Position numbers and translations under genes: made by a program
Shown: positions 44,967-52,835 of the stretch, one piece after another
Layout: each line of letters starts with the position of its first letter
How positions within the stretch are numbered: the first letter of the stretch is position 1
Notes under the pieces: model-generated
Told to the model about the DNA's origin: nothing
Seen by the model: the letters and a program-made list of their open reading frames with translations, nothing else
Database searches by the model: none
Assembly: GCF_027667425.1 (NCBI RefSeq)
Contig: NZ_JAQEGR010000001.1
Span: forward strand, 310,001 to 374,000
Direction: 5' to 3'
Length of the DNA: 64,000 nucleotides
DNA from: Fusicatenibacter saccharivorans
GTDB taxonomy: Bacteria; Bacillota; Clostridia; Lachnospirales; Lachnospiraceae

Positions 44967-45605
44967 TTATTCTTTGATTTCCGCCAGCGTTACATCTGGA
45001 TGATGATACTGCGGACGATGTTTCAAAAATGGAACTTTAAGCAGGGTAGCATTCTTGGGACACCAGTGAAGACAGGCATAACAGGCTGCACAAGAATGTC
45101 CTCCATAAAAATACGATGCAGTAACAAAATCTTCTTTTGGCAGACTTCCGTCAGATGTAAAGTTTGTTTTTCGTTCTTTTATAAAAGATATGATAGATTT
45201 TAACCGTTCCGGTGCTTTTTTCAGTCGTTCCAGATTTTCCTGCTCTGAGCTGATTAAACAGTTGCCTGGCATCTGCAGATCAAAGACAGCCGACAGGTTT
45301 GCACCGCTGCGGGAAAGTGCCTGACTTAGGCTGACAAAAGAATTTCCGCTTTTTCCATTGTTAGAAGTCATGACGACAAAAGTATAGCAGTCAGGATTGA
45401 CCGTTAACTTCAATAAAAATTCTTTTACAATCCATGGCAGATCGCTCATGTAGGTAGGAAAGACAAAACCGATTATATCGTCTTTGCAGAAAAAATTGCT
45501 TTCTGTTTTCTGTTTTATAATATTCTCAACAGGCTGATTCAGCTCTTTTCCAATTTCTTTTGCAGCCCAAAGCGAATTACCAGTTCCGGTAAAATAAAAA
45601 ATCAT
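44967..45605 (-). CDS. EFR1-type flavodoxin-ferredoxin protein, apparently missing one 4Fe-4S site
   Basis: This 212-aa protein begins with a flavodoxin-like half (IFYFTGTGNSLWAAKEIG, binding FMN; FVFPTYMSDLPWIV) and ends with a ferredoxin segment. EFR1 proteins normally carry two 4Fe-4S motifs. Here only one is seen (CAACYACLHWCP), and the usual first motif before it is absent, so the chain is about 45 residues short. It ends with the family's RPQYHHPDV. It probably transfers electrons in the cytosol, but may be impaired. The start lies about 55 bp from the IS end. Confidence 0.8.
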   Translation of the reverse strand: MIFYFTGTGNSLWAAKEIGKELNQPVENIIKQKTESNFFCKDDIIGFVFPTYMSDLPWIVKEFLLKLTVNPDCYTFVVMTSNNGKSGNSFVSLSQALSRSGANLSAVFDLQMPGNCLISSEQENLERLKKAPERLKSIISFIKERKTNFTSDGSLPKEDFVTASYFYGGHSCAACYACLHWCPKNATLLKVPFLKHRPQYHHPDVTLAEIKE

Positions 45606-45681
45606 AAGTTTTTCCCTCTCTTTTTGAAGTTTATGACGGAGAAAATATTTTTATCCGTTTGCTTTATATTATTTTAAAACT

Positions 45682-47532
45682 ATGATGTTGGGGTCAAAAG
45701 CCCCTCTATAGTACCTTGAAAAGTTCATATATTTTGTAGTAAATACAAGCCTAAATGGTTTACTTGCTGTATAATAGAGATATCTTAGTAGGAAAGAAGG
45801 CAATCTCTATGTCATTCAAAGAAAATACTTACCAGCAAATGTCATTTACAGATAGTTTTTCTGGATTAACTGCCAGAGAACAAAAAGCATTGGAAAAATC
45901 CTGGGCAAAAGTCTTTGCCGATGAAATATTTCCTGCCATTGATGAAAAGCGTTTTTCTGCCTTATACAGCGATAAGGCATCCAGACCGAATACTCCGGTC
46001 AACGTGATTGTTGGTGCGCTCATTATCAAAGAGCTTTTTGATTATTCCGATGACGAGATGGTCGAAAATCTTATGCTGGATTTTCGAATTCAGTACGCAC
46101 TGCACACAACAAGTTTTGAAGAACAGCCTTTGAGTGACAAGACCTTAAGCCGTTTCCGCAAGAGGCGCTATGATTATGAAACACTTCACAACAAGGATCT
46201 TTACCATGATTGTGTGAAAGATTTAAGTGCTTCCATTGCAAAACTGATGGGAATCAGCGGTAAAGTCAGACGTATGGATTCCGTGATGATCGAATCCAAC
46301 GTCCGCAGGCTCAGCCGAATGGAACTGATATACACCTGCATTGTAAAGCTGGCGATGTATGTGAATAAAATCAATGGTTCCGTTCTGTCTGACGATTTAA
46401 AACATTATATCGATCCTAACGATTTTAACAGAGTGATTTATCGTCAGCGCAGTACCGATGCAGATGAGCGCATGAAGCAACTCTTAACGGATGCGGATAA
46501 ACTTCTTGCTCTGTGTGAGTCTGATTACAATGATTCAACAGAGTATGATCTGTTTGTCAGATGCCTGTCAGAACAGACCATTGTTGAAAATGAAAACCGA
46601 AGACTCCGCACGAAAGAAGACGGCGGCATGAAATCAACCATGCTGCAGAATCCTTCTGACCCTGAAGCGACATTCCGGAATAAAGCAGGAAAAGAGCATC
46701 GAGGATATGCTGCTAATCTTGAAGAATCCGTTGGAGCCAATGGTTCTGTTGTAACAGAGTACCAGTATGAGCAAAACAACCATAGTGACAGTCAGTTTAT
46801 CCAGGAGCACCTTGCGCAGATGGATAACCAGGAAGAACGGACTGTTATAGTCACGGATGGAGCATATAGTGGAACAGAAAACACACAACTTGCAGCTCAT
46901 AAAAACGTAGAACTGATTACCACAAGTCTGACGGAGAAACCGGCTCCGGATATCCTTGCTGATTTTGAATTCAACGAAGAGGGAACAAAAGTCCTCCGAT
47001 GTCCAGCCGGCCATGCACCGAAAAGCTGTTCTTATATGAAACCAAGCAATCAGTGTGCCGTTTCCTCTCTGCATGAGCAGTGTGCCAACTGTCCGTAGCA
47101 GGATCAATGCAAGCCGAAGATCTTTAAGAAGGTTGCAAAAATAGTAACATCCAAAGCAGCGCATGAACGTGCGAAAATCCAACGGAACATGAATAGCAAA
47201 GAATTCAAAAATTATACAAGGCTGCGTAATGGAGTGGAAACTGTTCCATCGAATATACGCAAGAATTACCACTTGGAAAAGATACCTCGTGGGAAACAGC
47301 GGGGCAAGTTCTTTTTCGGTTCCAAGATAGCAGCATTGAATTTCAGAAAACTCTTCAACTATGTGAAGGGTTTAGGACATTACGCTCAAAATCCGGTACT
47401 TGTATAAAATCAAGGAAGGGAATACCAGCGTATATCCGAAGAAATCCGGTATTATACTACAAAATATGAATTTTTCAAGGTGCTATAGAAATAGAGGACA
47501 AAGTTATTTATGGTTTTGACCCTAACATCATA
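45682..47532 (+). mobile_element. IS1182-family insertion sequence
   Basis: Terminal inverted repeats GATGTTRGGGTCAAAA are seen at both ends (about 45684-45700 and 47514-47529, inverted), with further matching subterminal stretches (about 45702-45741 and 47454-47497). The element contains one transposase gene, interrupted by a TAG codon. The flanks of the two ends also carry an inverted GCTTTATATTAT, which may be part of the target. The exact ends and any target duplication are not certain. Confidence 0.75.
45809..47407 (+). pseudogene. IS1182-family transposase interrupted by an in-frame TAG
   Basis: The start MSFKENTYQQMSFTDSF follows GGAAAGAAGG. The first 429 codons encode the N-terminal DUF772-type region (SRPNTPVNVIVGALIIKELFDYSDDEMVEN) and the DDE domain (MDSVMIESNVR; VTDGAYSG). 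At 47096-47098 a TAG falls inside the zinc-like motif CxxC...CP-stop-QDQC. The same frame continues for 102 codons to TAA at 47407 with perfectly typical C-terminal transposase sequence. A single change from a Tyr codon (TAC or TAT) would explain it. The protein is probably inactive unless the stop is read through. Confidence 0.85.
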
Positions 47533-47837
47533 ATATAAAGCGGGGAACAAAAAGAGATGGGATGGATATGATGGATCGGATATCTGCCTACCGGGAACTG
47601 ATTCGGAAAAATATTGATTACGAGAACTACCCGCCGATCTATAACAAGCAGGAAGTGGATGAACTGATCGATCTGATTGTAGAAACCCTAATGCTGCCGC
47701 CGGATGCAGGAACAATTCGGATTGGAGGAAAGGAACGTCCTGTTCCGATTGTAAAAAGCATGTTCCTGAAGCTGGATAAAGATCACATCTGTTATATCCT
47801 GAAGTGCCTGCACAATACGGAAAAGAAAAAAGAGTAA
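47532..47837 (+). pseudogene. 3' remnant of replication initiator protein (RepA, DUF6017 domain)
   Basis: This stump encodes the C-terminal DUF6017-type region of the RepA initiators found on Lachnospiraceae ICEs and plasmids: RKNIDYENYPPIYNKQEVDELIDLIVETL and RIGGKERPVPIVKSMFLKLDKDHICYILKCL. The frame is open leftward to the IS end, and no N-terminal half exists on the other side of the IS. The rest of repA was presumably lost when the IS inserted or by deletion. An ATG at 47562 could yield a 91-aa peptide, but it lacks the DNA-binding part. Confidence 0.75.
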
Positions 47838-47839
47838 AA

Positions 47840-49203
47840 ATGGCCGTATCAAAAAAACAGCCAGCGAAAAAAGGCAGAAAAAGAAAAGCAGCTTGTGGAT
47901 CATAGCGTTGATTGCTGTTATTTTGCTGATTCTTGTTGGAGTCGTATTTTTGGTACTGCCAAAATTTCGAAAAGAAGCTGCACCGGAAAAACCGGAAACG
48001 ATCAAGGTGGAAGCTGCAGAGAAAAGCTATGCTGCCGGAAGTAGGATTTCAGAAAAAAATTTCCGCGTATACGGAATATCCGGGAAAAAGAAACAGCTTC
48101 TGGATGCAGATACATACAGCGTGTCATCGGCTAAAGTGCCGGCACATGGCCACAGTGTTACCGTAGAGGTTTCCTCCAAGGCATATCCGGATATCAAGGC
48201 AGAGATAACAGTGCTTATTGACCGTGATGAAAGTGTTAGGTATAAAATCGGCAGAGAAAATCCAGATGATGTGGAGGCTATCCTGTATTCCAACGGGGAT
48301 CTAGAAATATCCGGAAAAGGAAGCGTCCGGAATTTCAAATCAGATTCTGCGCCATGGAAGAAATATTCTGTTAAACGGCTGACCTGGATTGATCCGGAGG
48401 CAGAAGTGGAAAGCATGGACTACTGGTTTACAGGAAATGACGAATACCTGGAAACATTGTGCCGCATCCCGGATACAGTGAGAAGCATGGTGGAAACATT
48501 CAAGAATGCTACGGCGATGACCAGTATGCCGGATATGTCTGGTGCGGTCCGGCTGGAAGATATTACATCCTGCGCAGAAGGGTGTATCGCACTGGAAAAG
48601 GCCATGGAACTTCCAGGAAATATAAAACAGGCAAAAAAAGCATTTTACGGTGATACGGCACTGATCGATGGAGCCGATACAACAGCCTGTATGCAGTTGG
48701 AGAACATGGATTCCATGTATTACGGCTGTATGGCTCTGGCATCTGTCCAGATTCCGGACAGTGCGAAAGAACTTTCGAATATCTGCAATGGCTGCGTCAA
48801 CCTGAAAGAAGTACATATCCCATCGTCTGCACAGAAAATGAACAGCAGTTTTTTCGGATGTACCGCACTGGAATCCATAACCGGTGAAATCCCATCTTCC
48901 TGTACGGATAGCGGGAACCTGTTTTCCGGCTGTAAGTTCCTGAGTGGAACACTTACCGTTTCCTGTACATCCAAGACAACCCTTTCAAGCTCGTTTTCGG
49001 ACGCTGCAACGGCTGGAACAGGACTTACGATCATTTTACGGTACGATGCAGAAAAATCGCAGGAAACGGCCAATACGGGCTTCTACGGGGGAACAAAAAG
49101 TGCAGATGAAATCCTGAACGCATTAAAGGCATCTATGGAAGCCGCATTCAGCAGCGGAAGCCATATTACAATAACAACAAATGCAAATAAAACAGAGGGG
49201 TGA
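47840..49203 (+). CDS. Membrane-anchored BspA-type leucine-rich-repeat-like protein with apparent -1 frameshift near the start
   Basis: The main frame (from about 47893) encodes a membrane helix (WIIALIAVILLILVGVVFLV), an Ig-like stretch, and a Cys-rich region with repeated LRR-type units of the BspA kind (TACMQLENMDSMYYGCMALASVQIP, NICNGCVNLKEVHIP, FFGCTALESITGEIP). It has no good start codon. An ATG at 47840, two bases after the repA stop, opens a Lys-rich N-terminus in the +1 frame relative to it. That frame ends at TAG within 22 codons. Between them lies the heptamer A AAA AAA in the register for -1 slippage. It may be a programmed shift, an indel, or a sequencing error. Function unknown; extracellular by topology. 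Confidence 0.6.
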
Positions 49204-49317
49204 TTAGAATGTAATAAAAATGCAATATGAAAAATAGCAAAAGACTCTTGTAATTACGGAATTGGAAAGGTAATATGATAATATGATCCAAAGAAATAAA
49301 AAAGGGGGAGAAACCAT

Positions 49318-49647
49318 ATGGACATGAAAGAGCTTCGAAAAAATGCAGAAAAAGTAATAGCAGAACGTTTTCCGGACTTCAATTTTTCCACACTGGACTG
49401 GGGAGAGCTTGATCCATTCTATCTGGAGCATCCGGAAGAAATACCGATTGAGCATGAGTTTATTGGCTACCGGCAGGATGGTGATGTAGCGGAAGATTAC
49501 CAGGGAAACCTGTATCTGGTTCTTTGTGATCCAGGAATCCACCCGATCGGAAGTGTATGCATGGAACAGTCCGAACTGGACGATGCCGTAAAACTTGGAA
49601 AACGGGAAGATTATACCGGGGAACTTCTGGAAGAAATTCCAGAATAA
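49318..49647 (+). CDS. Acidic protein of unknown function (109 aa)
   Basis: I do not recognise this protein. It has no signal peptide or membrane helix, is rich in Glu and Asp, and contains a short mixed region EFIGYRQDGDVAEDYQGNLYLVLCDPG. A GGGGGAGAAACC site before ATG 49318 makes the start firm. It lies at the beginning of the accessory region next to surface-protein genes. Whether it belongs to the mobile element backbone or its cargo is unclear. Confidence 0.65.
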   Translation: MDMKELRKNAEKVIAERFPDFNFSTLDWGELDPFYLEHPEEIPIEHEFIGYRQDGDVAEDYQGNLYLVLCDPGIHPIGSVCMEQSELDDAVKLGKREDYTGELLEEIPE

Positions 49648-49675
49648 AAAGTGAAATAATAAAACAAGGAATCCC

Positions 49676-49692
49676 GTGTCAAACATTGACAC
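49676..49692 (+). repeat. Palindrome copy 1: GTGTCAAACATTGACAC
   Basis: Intergenic, 72 bp before the CAP-protein start codon. Flanking CC/GG extends the stem to 9 bp. It faces copy 2 at 38-bp spacing. Confidence 0.9.
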
Positions 49693-49713
49693 GGAATTCA
49701 AACAGAAAAATCG

Positions 49714-49730
49714 GTGTCAATGTTTGACAC
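49714..49730 (-). repeat. Palindrome copy 2: GTGTCAATGTTTGACAC (reverse form)
   Basis: Reverse complement of the ACA form, 38 bp from copy 1, just before the RBS of the CAP surface protein. It could cover the translation start region of the mRNA. Confidence 0.9.
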
Positions 49731-49747
49731 GGACGGAGGAAAAAAAT

Positions 49748-51907
49748 ATGAGAAAAAGAATCGCAATGGTACTTCTTGGCCTGAGCCTGGCAGTAGGCAC
49801 ACCGGCCGCAACAAATATGTTCCCAGTAGTTTCTGCCCAGACAGTACAGGCAGCTGGAAAAACCGGATGGACACAGGAGTCCGGAATCTGGTATTTTTAC
49901 AAAGACGGTGTAAAACAGACCGGCTGGCAGACCTGGGACGGAAAAAAATATTATCTGAATGCAGACGGAACCATGAAAGCAAATGAGTGGATGATTGATA
50001 CGGATGGATCGGTTTACTACTTCCGCAGCTGGGGTGGAGCTTACCTGAACTGCAAGGCAAGAATCAACGGCAGAAGTTATACTTTCGGTGCAGACAGTAA
50101 GGTACAGGGTTCCCAGTGGGTTGTAAAAGGCGGAAAATGGTATCTGGTGAAAGACGGAAAAATTGCAACCGGCTGGCAGACCTGGGATGGAAATAAATAC
50201 TACATGAATAGTGATGGAAGTATGCGCTCCAATGAGTGGAAACTGGATGATACCGGAAAAATCCGTTATCTCTGCAGCTGGGGAGGAGCTTATAAGAGCC
50301 GGTCTGCAAAAATCAATGGACGTTCGTATACCTTCAATAGTGCTGCAGAAGTAACCAACATGCAGTGGATCGTGATGGATGGACAGTGGAAACTGGCAAA
50401 AGATGGAAAAATTGCAACGGGTTGGCAGACCTGGGACAATAACCGTTACTATCTGAACGCAGACGGAACCATGAAAGCAAATGAATCTTTCACGGACGGG
50501 GGAAAAACCTATTTCTTCTGCAGCTGGGGCGGAGCTTATAAAAACTGCTGGCAGACCTGGAACGGAAAAAAATATTACCTGCATGATAACGGTGCAGCCT
50601 ATCAGAATGAGTGGCTGAAAACCGGAGGAAAATGGTACTGGTTCCAGGCAGACAGCACCATGGCAGTGAACACAAGCTTTACATACAAAGATAACCTGTA
50701 TTTTGTGGACGGAAACGGAGTTATGCTTTCCGGATGCTGGAAAGAAGAAAACGGAGCAAAATACTATATCCGGAGCTGGGGCGGAGCCTGCAAGGATATG
50801 CAGATGAAAATTTCCGGAAAGACATATTATTTCCGATCAGACTGTAAGATGGTAACGGATCAGACGGTAAACGGAAATTACTACGGAAAAGACGGTGCGC
50901 TTACAACAAAACCAGCAGCAAAACCGACAGAAACACCGAAACCGACAGAAACGCCAAAACCAACGGAGACACCAAAACCAACGGAGACACCAAAACCAAC
51001 GGAGACACCAAAACCGACGGAAACGCCAAAGCCGACAGAGACACCGAAGCCAACAGAGACACCAGCAGAAACCGTTTATGCAACAAGCGTAACAATTACA
51101 CCGAACAGTAATCTGGAATTAACTGAAGTTGGACAGACACTGCAGCTGGCCGCAACCGTATATCCGGAAAATGCAACCAACAAAGCGGTAAAATGGACTT
51201 CGGATGATCCAGAAGTAGCAAGCGTAGATGAAAATGGACTTGTAACCGTTCATAAAAAAAATGGTATGCGAAAAGTTATTATCTCAGCTGATGCAATGGG
51301 ATCTAAGCCAGACGGAGGTGTTGTTGGAAGATACGTAGAAGTAAAAATTAATATCCCATACACCAACGAAGAGGCTCTTGGAATGACCGTCTACGATCAG
51401 GAAGTTTCCAGAAAGATTTTCGACCTGGTAAATGAAGAACGTGTCAAAGAAGGACATGCAGCTATGATTTGGGATGAAAAACATTGTTATCCGAGAAGCG
51501 TTGCCGCTGCCGGATACCACATCATGAGATCAATCACACAGCTAGGATACGGAACTTCTGATAATCTGGCCCTGCATGGTGGCAGACAGAACGGCTGCGG
51601 CGGTGGTCTGTCATATACAGATTCCGATGATCTTGCCCGCCAGATCTTCAACCTTTGGATGTCCTCTCCAGGTCATAAAGCAAACCAGATGGATGATTAT
51701 AATGCATATGGAGCAATCGCTGTAATGTATGGACAACCGCAGGAGTATAACGGAAGAAAAATTGTGAATTTCTCAGCTGTATTCTCATTTGCAAATCAGG
51801 ATCTTGACTTTCCAGCTACTTGGGAGAATCAAGATATGGGAATGGGCGAAGTCCTTGGTATGACAGAGAACGATTATAATTTGATCACAAACTACTTTAT
51901 CCGATAA
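49748..51907 (+). CDS. Secreted cell-wall-binding-repeat protein with Ig-like and CAP (SCP/PR-1) domains
   Basis: This 719-aa secreted protein has a Sec signal peptide (about 1-35) and many cell-wall/choline-binding-type repeats (GWQTWDGKKYYLN, GKWYLVKDGKIATGW, WGGAYK), about residues 35-385. A linker of eight exact KPTETP repeats follows (about 391-439). Next come a BIG2-type Ig-like domain (VTITPNSNLELTEVGQTLQLAATVYPENATNKAVKWTS) and a C-terminal CAP domain (LVNEERVKEGHAAM, HIMRSITQLGYG, LWMSSPGHKANQMDDY). CAP proteins vary in role. It may bind the wall and face the host or neighbours. The start at 49748 follows GGAGG; the frame is open upstream through a palindrome. Confidence 0.88.
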   Translation: MRKRIAMVLLGLSLAVGTPAATNMFPVVSAQTVQAAGKTGWTQESGIWYFYKDGVKQTGWQTWDGKKYYLNADGTMKANEWMIDTDGSVYYFRSWGGAYLNCKARINGRSYTFGADSKVQGSQWVVKGGKWYLVKDGKIATGWQTWDGNKYYMNSDGSMRSNEWKLDDTGKIRYLCSWGGAYKSRSAKINGRSYTFNSAAEVTNMQWIVMDGQWKLAKDGKIATGWQTWDNNRYYLNADGTMKANESFTDGGKTYFFCSWGGAYKNCWQTWNGKKYYLHDNGAAYQNEWLKTGGKWYWFQADSTMAVNTSFTYKDNLYFVDGNGVMLSGCWKEENGAKYYIRSWGGACKDMQMKISGKTYYFRSDCKMVTDQTVNGNYYGKDGALTTKPAAKPTETPKPTETPKPTETPKPTETPKPTETPKPTETPKPTETPKPTETPAETVYATSVTITPNSNLELTEVGQTLQLAATVYPENATNKAVKWTSDDPEVASVDENGLVTVHKKNGMRKVIISADAMGSKPDGGVVGRYVEVKINIPYTNEEALGMTVYDQEVSRKIFDLVNEERVKEGHAAMIWDEKHCYPRSVAAAGYHIMRSITQLGYGTSDNLALHGGRQNGCGGGLSYTDSDDLARQIFNLWMSSPGHKANQMDDYNAYGAIAVMYGQPQEYNGRKIVNFSAVFSFANQDLDFPATWENQDMGMGEVLGMTENDYNLITNYFIR
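50921..51064 (+). repeat. Tandem 18-bp repeat encoding eight KPTETP units
   Basis: Eight in-frame copies of an 18-bp unit form a Pro/Thr-rich stalk. Copies differ only at synonymous third positions, so the number of units could change by slippage. Confidence 0.9.
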
Positions 51908-51913
51908 AAAAAG

Positions 51914-51948
51914 AATCCCCTCTCGTAGACGAATTACGAGAGGGGATT
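51914..51948 (+). terminator. Terminator of the CAP surface protein gene
   Basis: AATCCCCTCTCGTA and its complement form a 14-bp stem seven bases after the stop codon. Confidence 0.8.
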
Positions 51949-52068
51949 TGTATGTCGAAGAGGTAGTAAAATAGTCGATGGTATGTTATACTGAATCTAA
52001 TCAGGTCAGAACGTGATAGGGATAGTCAGGTGGTTGTCTTTTCTGGAAACAGAAAGGGGGTAATGCCA

Positions 52069-52146
52069 ATGAATACAATGGAAGTGTTGACGCTTTTATT
52101 GGTTGTCTTAGAGGCATTGTCCCACATAGATAACCATCGCAAGTAG
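52069..52146 (+). CDS. Possible type I toxin peptide (holin-like, 25 aa)
   Basis: A GGGGG site lies eight bases before ATG 52069. The 25-residue peptide has a hydrophobic helix (VLTLLLVVLEAL) and ends in a charged tail (SHIDNHRK), as in the putative holin-like toxins and TxpA/BsrG-type peptides. A strong hairpin follows within 8 bp of the stop, as in those loci. An antisense RNA antitoxin would be expected from the minus strand; I cannot confirm one. Small genes of this kind are common in mobile elements. Confidence 0.5.
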   Translation: MNTMEVLTLLLVVLEALSHIDNHRK

Positions 52147-52151
52147 AAAGA

Positions 52152-52184
52152 AGGCTATTCCCTACCGCAAATAGGGGATAGCCT
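52152..52184. terminator. Terminator-like hairpin after the toxin-like peptide
   Basis: AGGCTATTCCCT pairs with AGGGGATAGCCT. It could end the toxin mRNA and an antisense RNA from the other side. Confidence 0.6.
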
Positions 52185-52309
52185 ATGTCTCTTGTTGCTC
52201 TTTGTAATAATTTAGATTATTTCAGAAAGGCAACCACCGACACTGGTATATCCTTGATTGCTTCTGATTTGATTATAAGCTGCCAGACGGAAAAAGTCAA
52301 GCAGCATGG

Positions 52310-52340
52310 GGGATGCGCAGAACTTTGCGCATCCCTTTTT
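52310..52340 (+). terminator. Intrinsic terminator
   Basis: GGGATGCGC/GCGCATCCC with TTTTT tail. It lies between the toxin-like locus and a small 27-codon frame, and may end a short untranslated RNA (52185-52340). Confidence 0.7.
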
Positions 52341-52358
52341 CGAAAGAAAGGTGAAAAA

Positions 52359-52442
52359 ATGAATACTACGAAAAAAATAATAAACAGGATTGTAGTGTGT
52401 GGAGCTATGATTGCCATAGGCATTAATACATATGATCTGTAG
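52359..52442 (+). CDS. Small hydrophobic peptide (27 aa), doubtful
   Basis: An AAAGGTG site precedes ATG 52359. The peptide has a basic start (NTTKKIINR) and a hydrophobic stretch (IVVCGAMIAIGI). It lies directly after a terminator, so expression is uncertain. Single-helix peptides like this occur with type I toxins. The evidence is only the ribosome site and composition. Confidence 0.35.
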   Translation: MNTTKKIINRIVVCGAMIAIGINTYDL

Positions 52443-52517
52443 AAAATAAGAAGCCAAGGCAGCGTTTTTGAAACGATATTTCAGATTCGCTAATTTTTTT
52501 ATAAAATTTTTCGAGAA

Positions 52518-52587
52518 AATGTACCCTTTTTAGATGAAAATGTACCCTTTTTCAAAGAAATGTACCCTTTTCTGAAAAAATGTACCC
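52518..52587 (+). repeat. Four iteron-like repeats AATGTACCC(TT)
   Basis: The motif AATGTACCCTT starts at 52518, 52539, 52559 and 52579, i.e. at 21, 20 and 20 bp, about two helical turns apart. The last copy runs into the -35 box of the next promoter. Same-face spacing suggests cooperative binding by a regulator or initiator. I did not find more copies elsewhere in the window. Confidence 0.7.
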
Positions 52588-52616
52588 TTGCACGTCATCA
52601 AAAGGTATGCTATGTT
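52588..52616 (+). promoter_or_regulatory. Promoter of the SipW/TasA-like/sortase operon
   Basis: TTGCAC, 17-bp spacer, TATGTT; an alternative -10 TATACT starts at 52616. It lies immediately after the iteron-like repeats and about 220 bp upstream of sipW. Confidence 0.5.
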
Positions 52617-52680
52617 ATACTTGCAAAAGAAGGAAAACAGAAGGGACAGCAGGTAGGACAAAAAAATCTTTCAATTGCTC

Positions 52681-52697
52681 GTGTCAATGATTGACAC
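52681..52697 (+). repeat. Palindrome copy 3: GTGTCAATGATTGACAC
   Basis: It lies in the untranslated leader of the sipW operon, 24 bp before a terminator-like hairpin. Flanking C/G gives an 8-bp stem. Confidence 0.9.
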
Positions 52698-52720
52698 GAA
52701 AAAAAGGAATATGGGCTTTC

Positions 52721-52760
52721 ATGCATCAGAACATGGTTTTCATGGGCTGGTGCATTTTTT
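52721..52760 (+). terminator. Attenuator-like hairpin in the sipW leader
   Basis: ATGCA-CAG-ACATG pairs with CATGG-CTG-TGCAT and is followed by TTTTTT, between the promoter and sipW. It could attenuate transcription of the operon. Confidence 0.55.
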
Positions 52761-52835
52761 ATGCCCATTTTTAGGGGGTGACGCCGTTGCCCGGAAGAAG
52801 TGGCAACAAAAAGTAAAAAAGGAGAGAGAGGAAAA

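Noticed and set aside
47096..47098. Pyrrolysine or programmed read-through at the transposase TAG
   Set aside because: No pyl genes or other sign of TAG recoding is present in the window; a point mutation in an IS gene is simpler.
49676..49747. GTG 49676 as start of the CAP surface protein (begins MSNIDT)
   Set aside because: The signal peptide starts at MRKR (49748) right after GGAGG, and the extension would put a hydrophilic segment before the signal peptide.
52185..52442. 85-codon open frame covering the region after the toxin-like peptide
   Set aside because: It has no ribosome site at its start and runs through a strong terminator; only its last 27 codons have a site and were listed as doubtful.
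52518..52587. The AATGTACCC repeats as a CRISPR or transposon end
   Set aside because: The motif is about 11 bp with A-rich gaps of 9-10 bp and lies against a promoter, which fits a protein-binding array better.
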